From positions 1 through 30,271 of the forward strand of contig JAKIUW010000035.1 in the NCBI GenBank assembly GCA_021647365.1: a stretch of DNA of 30,271 nt, given 5' to 3'. Shown here piece by piece: positions 23,824 through 30,271 of the stretch. The position numbers were made by a program, and so were the translations under genes. Positions within the stretch are counted from its first letter, which is position 1; each line of letters opens with the position of its first letter. Below the pieces are notes generated by a model, which was given only the letters and a program-made list of their open reading frames with translations, made no database searches and was not told where the DNA came from. The stretch is from Cocleimonas sp. (GTDB lineage: Bacteria > Pseudomonadota > Gammaproteobacteria > Thiotrichales > Thiotrichaceae).

Positions 23824-24633
23824 TCACCTCTTTTGTTTTACAAATTTTGCCATACCCCGCTGCGGGTTATACCCCCAAACGGATAGCATGAAAAATAATA
23901 GCCCTGACACCAAAACAACCCCAAATGAAACCGCATTAAATTGTCCATACAATGCAAAGCGTATCAACTCAACTGCATGTGTAAATGGATTGTAGCTTGC
24001 CAATTGAAATACAACTTCTGCACCTGACTCCTCAAGTTTCCACAGAGGGTAAAGTGCTGTTGATATAAAAAACATAGGAAAAATAACGAAATTCATCGTG
24101 CCTGCAAAATTTTCCAGCTGTTTGATATAAACCGAAAGCAATAAGCCCAATGAACCTAACATAAGCCCACCCAAGAGCATTGCAGGAAATGCGTATAACC
24201 AACCACTCCAAGGAATATCAATTTGAAAAACAACCGTTAGAATTAGAAAAGCATATGCTTGTAAAAGTGAAAGAATCGTTCCCGACACCAATTTACTAAA
24301 AAGCAAAAACCAGCGAGGTTGTGGCGCAGTTAATAGTAAGCGCATCAGCCCCATCTCACGATCGTAAACCATCGCTAAAGATGACTGCATCCCATTAAAA
24401 AGCAACACCATTCCCAATAAACCAGGAATCACATATTCCTGATATTCGATGTAGGTTTCATAGGGTGGAATAATCGAAACACCAAAAACATTTTGGAAAC
24501 CTGCGGCAAAAACAATGAGCCATAGACTAGGTCTTACCAACGCAGCAACAAGGCGGCCTTTCTGGTGCCAAAACTTAATCATTTCACGCTGTATAATTGC
24601 CAACAAGGCGCGAAACTGTGAATTAAAAACCAT
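23824..24633 (-). CDS. ABC-2 permease of PedC/LutF type
   Basis: The 269-residue form starts at the ATG at 24633, preceded by AGAGAG. Reading from a TTG at 24693 gives an unlikely 20-residue extension. It has six membrane helices in the ABC-2 arrangement, starting with a cytoplasmic amphipathic segment Q-R-E-M-I-K-F-W-H-Q-K. The wording matches the alcohol/PQQ-system permease PedC, which with an ATPase, a propeller and a binding protein forms the lanthanide transporter of P. putida. It is first in the operon, and the partner ATPase is last. Confidence 0.88.
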   Translation of the reverse strand: MVFNSQFRALLAIIQREMIKFWHQKGRLVAALVRPSLWLIVFAAGFQNVFGVSIIPPYETYIEYQEYVIPGLLGMVLLFNGMQSSLAMVYDREMGLMRLLLTAPQPRWFLLFSKLVSGTILSLLQAYAFLILTVVFQIDIPWSGWLYAFPAMLLGGLMLGSLGLLLSVYIKQLENFAGTMNFVIFPMFFISTALYPLWKLEESGAEVVFQLASYNPFTHAVELIRFALYGQFNAVSFGVVLVSGLLFFMLSVWGYNPQRGMAKFVKQKR

Positions 24634-24781
24634 AAACTCTCTGTTTTTCATAAACTTATTTGAAATGAGTATAGGATAGTTATTAAGAAACAAAATTAGA
24701 ATTATTACAATTTTTTAAGAAAAACCAATAAACTTAACTATTATTAACAACACATACTCATTATTTTATTATCGGAAAACT

Positions 24782-26080
24782 ATGGATTTAAGATTACGCA
24801 TTACATCTATTATTGTTATTTTTTCTAGTGCTATTTTCTTGCTTGCAACTATTTTAACAATCTTAAACGCCCGCTCTGCAGTGGTTGATGAAGTATCCTC
24901 TACGTTAAAACTGGCTCAGCAATTAAATCTATCCAATAAGAAATTTATCACTATTCAACAACTGGGTAATATTCGCCATTTACGTATTGTTCCCGATAAT
25001 AAAAGTTACAATGTAAATGAGTTTTCAAAGGAAGAATTTACTATTCAAGGTGTGCCTCAAGCATTTGTACAGTTTGTATTACCCAAAAAACAATCTCTAA
25101 TTCTTCAGTTACCCTCCCCTTCTGGCAATGGTTTCTTTCTTGTTGCCAACCCAACGGATGAGATTGAGGAGTCATGGCAAGAAACGCGAACATTTCTGGG
25201 TTTGTTATTATTCTTAACTATTACAACCTCAATAGCTGTTTATATCGTGGTTGGACATGCATTAAAACCCGTTAATATCATTTTAGAAGGTCTAAGAGAA
25301 ATTAAAAGCGGGAACTTTCACAAGCGCCTACCAGATTTTAATCTACCAGAATATTCAGCTATTTCTCGTGATTTTAATACCATGGTTAAAAACCTCGAAC
25401 AATCTCAACAACAAAACCTAGTACTCACTGAAAAAATGCTCAACGTGCAAGAGCTAGAAAGAAAGTCGCTTGCTCGAGACCTTCATGATGAGATGGGGCA
25501 ATCTCTAACAGCGATGAAAGCTTTTTGCGCATCAGCTAAATACCACAAAATTCCAAAAGCCGTTGATAACCATCTAAGTAGTATCAACTCCACTTGTGAT
25601 AATTTATTCAAAGTGGTTCGCAACATGATGCAACACTTAACCCCTCCTTTGCTCGAAGAATTTGGTTTAACTGTTGCAATTGAAGAGCTGGTCAATAAAT
25701 GGAAACTACAGAACGAATGTGATGTTATTTTACAAATAGACCCTGACTTACAGAACATCAAATCTAAAAATGACATTCACTTGTTTCGAATTATTCAAGA
25801 GAGCTTAACTAATGTATTAAAGCATAGTGCTGCAAACCGCGTTGTTATAAGCCTCATAACTCATAAACTTGATAATGGGAAAAGCTCAATAATTCTGACA
25901 ATCGAAGACAATGGGAAAGGATTTGACTTAAAGCAAACCGAAGGTGGCACAGGACTAAATGGTATTCGTGAACGTGCATTGATTTTAGATGCGAAGCTGA
26001 AAATACACTCCCAACTTGGAAATGGGACAACTATGACATTGGAATTACCAAACAAAGACAATAATGATGAAACAGATTAA
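24782..26080 (+). CDS. NarL-type sensor histidine kinase
   Basis: This 432-residue membrane kinase has transmembrane helices at about residues 8-28 and 138-158 and a periplasmic sensor of about 105 residues between them. A HAMP linker spans 160-205, a HisKA_3 dimerisation helix has the phosphorylated H235 (ARDLHDEMGQ), and the C-terminal ATPase domain has N-box ESLTNVLKH and G-box DNGKGF. It overlaps the response regulator gene by 17 bp. Position in a XoxF/Ped cluster makes it a counterpart of PedS2 of P. putida, which controls the lanthanide switch. That is inference from context, as the sensor domain has no recognised motif. Confidence 0.92.
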   Translation: MDLRLRITSIIVIFSSAIFLLATILTILNARSAVVDEVSSTLKLAQQLNLSNKKFITIQQLGNIRHLRIVPDNKSYNVNEFSKEEFTIQGVPQAFVQFVLPKKQSLILQLPSPSGNGFFLVANPTDEIEESWQETRTFLGLLLFLTITTSIAVYIVVGHALKPVNIILEGLREIKSGNFHKRLPDFNLPEYSAISRDFNTMVKNLEQSQQQNLVLTEKMLNVQELERKSLARDLHDEMGQSLTAMKAFCASAKYHKIPKAVDNHLSSINSTCDNLFKVVRNMMQHLTPPLLEEFGLTVAIEELVNKWKLQNECDVILQIDPDLQNIKSKNDIHLFRIIQESLTNVLKHSAANRVVISLITHKLDNGKSSIILTIEDNGKGFDLKQTEGGTGLNGIRERALILDAKLKIHSQLGNGTTMTLELPNKDNNDETD

Positions 26081-26720
26081 ACTGTTATTAGTTGACGACC
26101 ATGCTGTGGTTCGAGCAGGCTACCGTCAATTAATATCCACAACTGATGATATTACCATTGTAGGTGAGAGCAGTACTGCCGAAGACGCATGTCAAAAATA
26201 TATCGAACTTAAACCAGATGTAGTCATTATGGATCTATCTCTACCTAGCATGACAGGTCTGGAAGCAATACGACGCATTACACTACATAATGAAGACTCG
26301 GTAGCCGTTTTAGCCTTTTCTATTCACAACGAAGCCATTTATGTTCAGCGAGCCATTGAAGCTGGGGCAAAAGGATATTTATCCAAAAGTTGTGAGCCCG
26401 TTATTTTAATCAAAGCAATTTATGCTTTGGCTGAAGGAAATACATATATTGAAAAAGACTTGCAAGCAAAAATAAGTAGCAAACAATCGAAAGAGACTCC
26501 TACAGAAAGCAACAAAAGTGCCAGTAAACTATCTCCTCGTGAATTTGATGTGTTTTGTCTATTAGCCGAAGGGAAGTCCTGTAAAGAAATAGCTGGTTCA
26601 CTCTTTCTAAGCGAAAAAACAGTATCAAACTACGCCACCCAAATTAAAATCAAGTTAAAGGCAAGAACACTTTCAGAGTTAACAAAAATTGCTTATCAAG
26701 AAGGAATCATTTCGATCTAA
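26064..26720 (+). CDS. LuxR/NarL-type response regulator
   Basis: This 218-residue protein has a receiver domain with acidic pair D11-D12, phosphorylation site D57 (VVIMDLS) and K-G-Y-L-S-K near residue 110, followed by a LuxR-type helix-turn-helix (LSPREFDVFCLLAEG, then I-A-x-S-L-F-L-S-E-K-T-V-S-N-Y). It starts ATGATG inside the kinase gene, so either methionine could be first. Together with the kinase it is a candidate regulator of the alcohol-oxidation genes (PedR2/ExaE-like). Confidence 0.93.
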   Translation: MMKQIKLLLVDDHAVVRAGYRQLISTTDDITIVGESSTAEDACQKYIELKPDVVIMDLSLPSMTGLEAIRRITLHNEDSVAVLAFSIHNEAIYVQRAIEAGAKGYLSKSCEPVILIKAIYALAEGNTYIEKDLQAKISSKQSKETPTESNKSASKLSPREFDVFCLLAEGKSCKEIAGSLFLSEKTVSNYATQIKIKLKARTLSELTKIAYQEGIISI

Positions 26721-26740
26721 TCTATCTATTGATTTTAAGA

Positions 26741-26887
26741 ATAGGAAATTTTCCTATACATACACTAATTTTCACTTCCTATACTAAACTTAAAGAAGCT
26801 CTGAAATACCTTTTAAAAAAATTAATTTTAAATATCGACCCTCCTAAAAAATTAAACGCATATTATGAGCTATTCAGGGCTTCTTTA
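26741..26887 (+). promoter_or_regulatory. Palindrome and large inverted repeat upstream of the propeller gene
   Basis: ATAGGAAATTTTCCTAT (26741-26757) has 8-bp arms around one base and could be an operator. A 15-bp inverted repeat (26791-26805 with 26873-26887, one G-U pair) encloses 67 bases and is followed by T-rich sequence. It may terminate the kinase-regulator transcript or act as leader structure for the next gene. No other feature is seen in 26721-26938. Confidence 0.45.
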
Positions 26888-26938
26888 TTATTTTAGTACT
26901 AGAAAGTTTAATTAAATAAAAACGATAGGAATAAAACC

Positions 26939-27952
26939 ATGTTTAACATTTTCCAAGAAGCTCTTAATTCTACTATGAAGTATTTACTGATAGCAGCACT
27001 ACCTATTTTCTTATTAGCTCCAGCTATTAGCCACGCTAAGAACACAGGCTATATTTTTGTTAGTAGTGAGAAAGATAATAGTGTTGCCGTTCTCGATGGT
27101 AAAACGTACAAACAAATTAAAAAGATTGAAACATCAGACCGTCCTCGTCACCTTGCATTTAATGCCGATAAAACAAAAATACTAGCAGCCTGCGGTGAAG
27201 GCAACTCTATCGACATCATCGATATAGCAAAACTGGAAGTTACCGATAAAATCAATGACGACATCGAAGACCCTGAAGCCTTTGATGTTAGCCCTGATGG
27301 AAAATATCTTTATATCTCACTTGAAGATGATGGTGCATTAGGTGTGCTAGATATGGCCGAAAAGGAGATGATAAAAACTATTGAAGTAGGTGAAGAGCCA
27401 GAAGGCGTACTCGCAAATCCTGATGGTAAAAGTGTGTATGTAACATCAGAAGTTGCCAATACCGTTCATGTCATCGATACCGCCACTTGGAAAGTGACTG
27501 CCAATATCAAAGTGGGCAAAAGACCTCGCCGTTTCGCTTTATTAGCCAGTAAAAATGAGCTTTGGGTAACCAGCGAGCTAGATGCCTCTATCAGCATTAT
27601 TGACCTTGCAACCAACAAAGTAAAAGACACCATTCGTTTTGAAGCAAAAGGCTTCCGTAAAGAAGATATCACACCCGTGGGTATTGCTATGACTAATAAC
27701 GGAAAAACTGCTTACGTTGCTTTAGGTAGAGCAAATCATGTTGCTATTGTTGACATTGCTAGTCATAAAGTGAAAGATTTGATGCTTGTTGGTGAACGTG
27801 TCTGGAATATCGAACTCAATAAAAATGAATCATTACTCTTTGCCGTTAATGGACTCAGCGATGATATTTCAATCATTGATACTAAAAAGAAGAAGGTGAT
27901 AAAATCAGTCGCTGTTGGCCGTGTTCCTTATATGGCTATTATTGATGATTAA
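26939..27952 (+). CDS. YVTN beta-propeller of PedA2 type
   Basis: This 337-residue exported protein starts at the ATG at 26939 with AGGAA upstream. A later ATG at 26975 would also give a good signal peptide (cleavage near SHA). Seven propeller blades are visible as recurring D-G-K-x-x-Y-V and I-D-I/T-A phrases. Propellers of this kind lie beside the binding protein of the PQQ alcohol dehydrogenase ABC system (PedA2). The next gene begins two bases after the stop. The likely role is a periplasmic accessory of lanthanide or cofactor handling. Confidence 0.87.
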   Translation: MFNIFQEALNSTMKYLLIAALPIFLLAPAISHAKNTGYIFVSSEKDNSVAVLDGKTYKQIKKIETSDRPRHLAFNADKTKILAACGEGNSIDIIDIAKLEVTDKINDDIEDPEAFDVSPDGKYLYISLEDDGALGVLDMAEKEMIKTIEVGEEPEGVLANPDGKSVYVTSEVANTVHVIDTATWKVTANIKVGKRPRRFALLASKNELWVTSELDASISIIDLATNKVKDTIRFEAKGFRKEDITPVGIAMTNNGKTAYVALGRANHVAIVDIASHKVKDLMLVGERVWNIELNKNESLLFAVNGLSDDISIIDTKKKKVIKSVAVGRVPYMAIIDD

Positions 27953-27953
27953 T

Positions 27954-29132
27954 ATGAAAATTGTTTATTTCTTTGTTCTGTCCTTTGCCGTTTTTATTAA
28001 CGGCTTTTTTAGTACAGCGGTTTATGCTGAAAATACGTTTACCATTGGTTATCTAGAATTAAAGAAAGATCCTCGATATAAAAAGAAACGCCTGCTTGCC
28101 CGCTTTACGGGGCAAGCTTTAGGTAGACCTTTTGCGGGTGCCGAAGTAGCAATAAAAGAAGCCAAGTATCACGGTATTGATATTGATACAGTATTGTTAC
28201 TCGAACGTAAAACCGTTAAAAAAGAAGAACTCACCTCAGCTGTTGAGGAATTTAACAACCAAGGAGTTCAATTTATTGTTCTTGATTTACCTTCGTTCGA
28301 AACAGCAGAGTTACTGAAAAAAATTAAAGGCAAAGACATTGCCTTTTTCAATGCCACATCTTATGACAACACGCTTAGAAACGAATCTTGTCAATCTAAC
28401 CTTTTTCACACCTTACCCAGCCACGCCATGTTAATGGATGCACTTGCTCAGTATCTCATCTCAAAAAAATGGAAGAATATTTTAGTGCTAGAAGGTGAGT
28501 TAGCAGAAGATAAACAAATGTCCTCAGCCTTTGAAATAGCGGCCAAAAGGTTTGGACTTAAGATAAAAGATAAACGTATTTTCAAGCTAGGAAATGATCC
28601 GCGCGAGCGCTCAAAAAACAATGTTGCATTGTTAACAAAAGGCGACTTTGATGTGATTTTTATCGCTGATACAAACGGTGAATATGCCCGCGACCTGCCC
28701 TATCAATCACTCAAGCCTAATCTAATTGTTGGCTCAGAAGGTTTAAGCGCTTCTGCTTGGCATTGGGGCTGGGAGAGACATGGCGCTCCACAATTAATAA
28801 AACGGTTTATAAAAAAACATAAGCGACTCATGGAAAATACCGATTGGGCGGCATGGATGGCGGTGAAGGTGATTGCTGCTGGAGTACAAGACACAAAAAG
28901 TACTGATTACAAAAAAATAACCGCATATTTAACGGCTGATAATACAGTTTTGGATACCTTCAAAGGTCATGCTTCCAGCTTTCGCCCCTGGAATAACCAG
29001 CTTCGCCAGACGATTCTATTAACCACGCATAACTGGGTTGTAACGCGCGCACCACTTAAGGGATTTCTTCATCAAAAGAATAACTTAGATACGCTTGGGA
29101 ATGAGAAACGTAATAGCAAATGTGTCTTTTAA
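27954..29132 (+). CDS. Periplasmic binding protein of PedA1/LutA type
   Basis: The ATG at 27954 gives a 392-residue protein with signal peptide ending VYA. The in-frame start at 27915 lies inside the previous gene. It is a type-1 (Leu/Ile/Val-like) binding fold, containing F-T-I-G-Y-L-E-L, then a stretch with G-R-P-F-A-G-A-E-V-A-I-K and, later, W-H-W-G-W-E-R-H-G-A-P-Q and N-Q-L-R-Q-T-I-L-L. This is the binding-protein family of the PQQ alcohol dehydrogenase system (PedA1/LutA), involved in lanthanide-dependent growth. It is paired here with the propeller and, across the two-component system, with the ABC-2 permease and ATPase. Confidence 0.88.
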   Translation: MKIVYFFVLSFAVFINGFFSTAVYAENTFTIGYLELKKDPRYKKKRLLARFTGQALGRPFAGAEVAIKEAKYHGIDIDTVLLLERKTVKKEELTSAVEEFNNQGVQFIVLDLPSFETAELLKKIKGKDIAFFNATSYDNTLRNESCQSNLFHTLPSHAMLMDALAQYLISKKWKNILVLEGELAEDKQMSSAFEIAAKRFGLKIKDKRIFKLGNDPRERSKNNVALLTKGDFDVIFIADTNGEYARDLPYQSLKPNLIVGSEGLSASAWHWGWERHGAPQLIKRFIKKHKRLMENTDWAAWMAVKVIAAGVQDTKSTDYKKITAYLTADNTVLDTFKGHASSFRPWNNQLRQTILLTTHNWVVTRAPLKGFLHQKNNLDTLGNEKRNSKCVF

Positions 29133-29147
29133 ATAAAACTAAACTGT

Positions 29148-29173
29148 AAAGCACACCCCCCCACTTTTACATG
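29148..29173 (-). repeat. G7/C7 dispersed repeat, copy 8
   Basis: The plus strand reads AAAGCACA, C7, ACTTTTACATG. It is a single half-copy just after the binding-protein gene and before the gfa promoter. Confidence 0.9.
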
Positions 29174-29281
29174 TAGATTACTAATAAATGTATATAGATA
29201 TTCCTTTCGTTGTGTAACACACTATTTTTGGACTCCCACCCCTCCTATGACACCTATTTCATGCTAATTTAGCTTTCATTC

Positions 29282-29310
29282 TTGACAAGAATGAACATTC
29301 ATTCTATATA
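29282..29310 (+). promoter_or_regulatory. gfa promoter with embedded operator
   Basis: A consensus TTGACA (29282-29287), a 17-base spacer and TATATA (29305-29310) point at gfa. The spacer is AGAATGAACATTCATTC, the same palindrome as at xoxF and pqqA (arms AGAATGAA/TTCATTCT around two bases). Binding here would compete directly with RNA polymerase. Confidence 0.82.
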
Positions 29311-29384
29311 TAGATATGTGTAACTTATTTATCCCTTAATATTATTTATGCACATTTAAATACGAACAAGGAGAAAGAATCTAC

Positions 29385-29996
29385 ATGAGTATTTTTTCTA
29401 AAATAATTGGCCTATTCAAAGGAGAGCCCATAATGAATATACATCCCGCAATGAACAATGGCATACAAGCTGGTTCAGATGATTTTGCAGGAGGAACACT
29501 GACGTGTCTTTGTTCTTCTAACCCTGTCAAAGTAAAAGTTGGCGCACAAACCGCACATAATCACGCCTGTGGTTGCACACAGTGCTGGAAACCAGAAGGT
29601 GCTATGTTTTCACAAGTTGCAGTTGTTGGTCGCGACGCACTGAGTGTTGTAGAAAATGAAGATAAACTTGCCATAATTGATGACACCCAAGCTATCCAGC
29701 GTTATGCATGTAAAGATTGTGGCGCACACATGTATGGGCGTATCGAAGATACGGGTCATCCTTTTCATGGCTTAGATTTCATTCACACTGAACTATCAAG
29801 TGAATCTGGGTGGTCAGCACCACAGTTTGCAGCATTTGTATCGTCTGTGATTGAAACGGGTGTTGATCCTGATCAAATGGGAGCAATTAGAGACCGACTA
29901 GCTGAACTTGGATTACCAACATATGATGCTCTATCACCCGCTCTGATGGATGCTATTGCTACTCACACAGCGAAAGCTTCTGGTGCTTTAGCTTAA
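29385..29996 (+). CDS. gfa: S-(hydroxymethyl)glutathione synthase
   Basis: This 203-residue zinc protein of the glutathione-dependent formaldehyde-activating family condenses formaldehyde with glutathione for onward oxidation to formate. Zinc-binding cysteines are clear: C41 and C43 (TCLCSS), C62, C64 and C67 (HACGCTQCW) and C109/C112 (YACKDCG). The family is usually about 190 residues. An internal ATG at 29433, with its own AAGGAG box, would give 187 residues and may be the main start; the longer form uses the AAGGAG ahead of 29385. It is a single-gene unit with an operator-bearing promoter upstream and a terminator downstream. Confidence 0.95.
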   Translation: MSIFSKIIGLFKGEPIMNIHPAMNNGIQAGSDDFAGGTLTCLCSSNPVKVKVGAQTAHNHACGCTQCWKPEGAMFSQVAVVGRDALSVVENEDKLAIIDDTQAIQRYACKDCGAHMYGRIEDTGHPFHGLDFIHTELSSESGWSAPQFAAFVSSVIETGVDPDQMGAIRDRLAELGLPTYDALSPALMDAIATHTAKASGALA

Positions 29997-30020
29997 TAAA
30001 CTAAGTACATATTGATAAAA

Positions 30021-30065
30021 AAGAACGGTACTGATGGGTTAATAAATACTATCAATACCGTTCTT
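30021..30065 (+). terminator. gfa terminator hairpin
   Basis: A 17-bp stem (30021-30037 with 30049-30065) has two mismatched or wobble positions and an 11-base loop. It lies 25 bases after the gfa stop. Only a short T-rich tail follows, so termination strength is uncertain. Confidence 0.7.
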
Positions 30066-30145
30066 GTTAATTAACATTTATCTTTAAATAGAAAGTACAC
30101 TTAGCTCCTTGAGTTATTTTTAATATTAGTTAATTGCATATTAAA

Positions 30146-30186
30146 CGACAATTAACTTGACCGCCTAGCGACAACTAGTTTGGCCG
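30146..30186. mobile_element. Probable IS21-family left end repeats
   Basis: Two related 18-mers, 30146-30163 and 30169-30186, start CGACAA and end in TTG-x-CCG. They match at 14 of 18 positions and are spaced 23 bp. They lie just before a start codon whose product resembles IstA. Multiple spaced repeats at the end nearest istA are typical of IS21-family elements. The exact outer boundary is not visible; it is probably close to 30140. Confidence 0.5.
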
Positions 30187-30228
30187 GTTTTTAGTAAGCT
30201 TCAGATGTATTAATCACAAGAGATTTAT

Positions 30229-30271
30229 ATGTCTGGAAAACCTATAAACCAACAACAGGTTAAGTTATATA
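30229..30271 (+). CDS. IS21-family transposase IstA, 5' end only
   Basis: The ATG at 30229 begins M-S-G-K-P-I-N-Q-Q-Q-V-K-L-Y and runs off the window. This start resembles IstA-type transposases, where a K-x-I-x-x-Q-Q-V-x-L-Y-M segment begins the N-terminal helix-turn-helix. Only 14 residues are available, so the call relies on that short motif plus the end-like repeats upstream. Confidence 0.5.
   Translation, partial: MSGKPINQQQVKLY

Overview
The window looks like a chromosomal segment of an AT-rich gammaproteobacterium with a lanthanide-dependent methylotrophic or alcohol-oxidising metabolism. A Methylophagaceae/Cycloclasticus-like host is my guess from gene content and base composition only. 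Nearly every gene serves one theme: making, charging, feeding electrons from and regulating a PQQ-dependent alcohol dehydrogenase of the XoxF type.

Layout. Positions 1-890 are debris: an IS21-like end, a broken replication-protein fragment, a terminator and a dispersed repeat. Positions 895-6751 (minus strand) hold the methanol-dehydrogenase assembly operon mxaR-S-A-C-K-L plus a Sel1-repeat protein, without mxaF, mxaI, mxaJ or mxaG. Positions 6868-11256 (plus) hold the PQQ operon pqqA-B-C-D-E and a prolyl-aminopeptidase-like gene. Positions 11316-17227 (minus) hold xoxF, xoxJ, an unusual MxaD-cytochrome c (XoxG-like) fusion, a YVTN beta-propeller and a small exported protein. Positions 17605-20391 (plus, divergent from xoxF) hold a metallo-beta-lactamase-fold protein, a SoxYZ-like carrier, a DUF302 protein and a small cysteine protein. 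Positions 20529-24633 (minus) hold a PedB/PedC-like ABC ATPase and permease wrapped around a complete NitT/TauT-type ABC importer. Positions 24782-29132 (plus) hold a NarL-type two-component system, a second YVTN propeller and a periplasmic binding protein. The last two resemble PedA2 and PedA1, so with the ATPase and permease they make a plausible complete lanthanide-uptake transporter. Positions 29385-29996 hold gfa, for glutathione-dependent formaldehyde capture, and the window ends inside a probable IS21-family transposase gene.

How it fits together. PQQ made by PqqA-E and lanthanide brought in by the Ped/Lut-like transporter would load XoxF in the periplasm, helped by MxaR/S/A/C/K/L and XoxJ. 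Electrons would pass to the cytochrome domain of the fusion protein, and formaldehyde would be trapped by Gfa. Three of these units (pqqA, xoxF, gfa) carry the same palindromic operator-like site with core AATGAA-N2-TTCATT. At xoxF and gfa it fills the spacer between the -35 and -10 boxes. No obvious regulator for this site lies in the window.

Most striking structure. A G7/C7-containing repeat of about 26-34 bp (core AAGTGGGGGGGTGTGCT) occurs eight times at six places, almost exactly at the boundaries between functional modules. Two of the places are back-to-back inverted pairs, one with a perfect 34-bp stem. Two 34-bp identical direct copies bracket the whole pqq operon. Other oddities are a decayed second xoxG 3' end next to the MxaD-XoxG fusion, and a 159-bp palindromic MITE-like element that separates a beta-propeller gene from any normal start codon.
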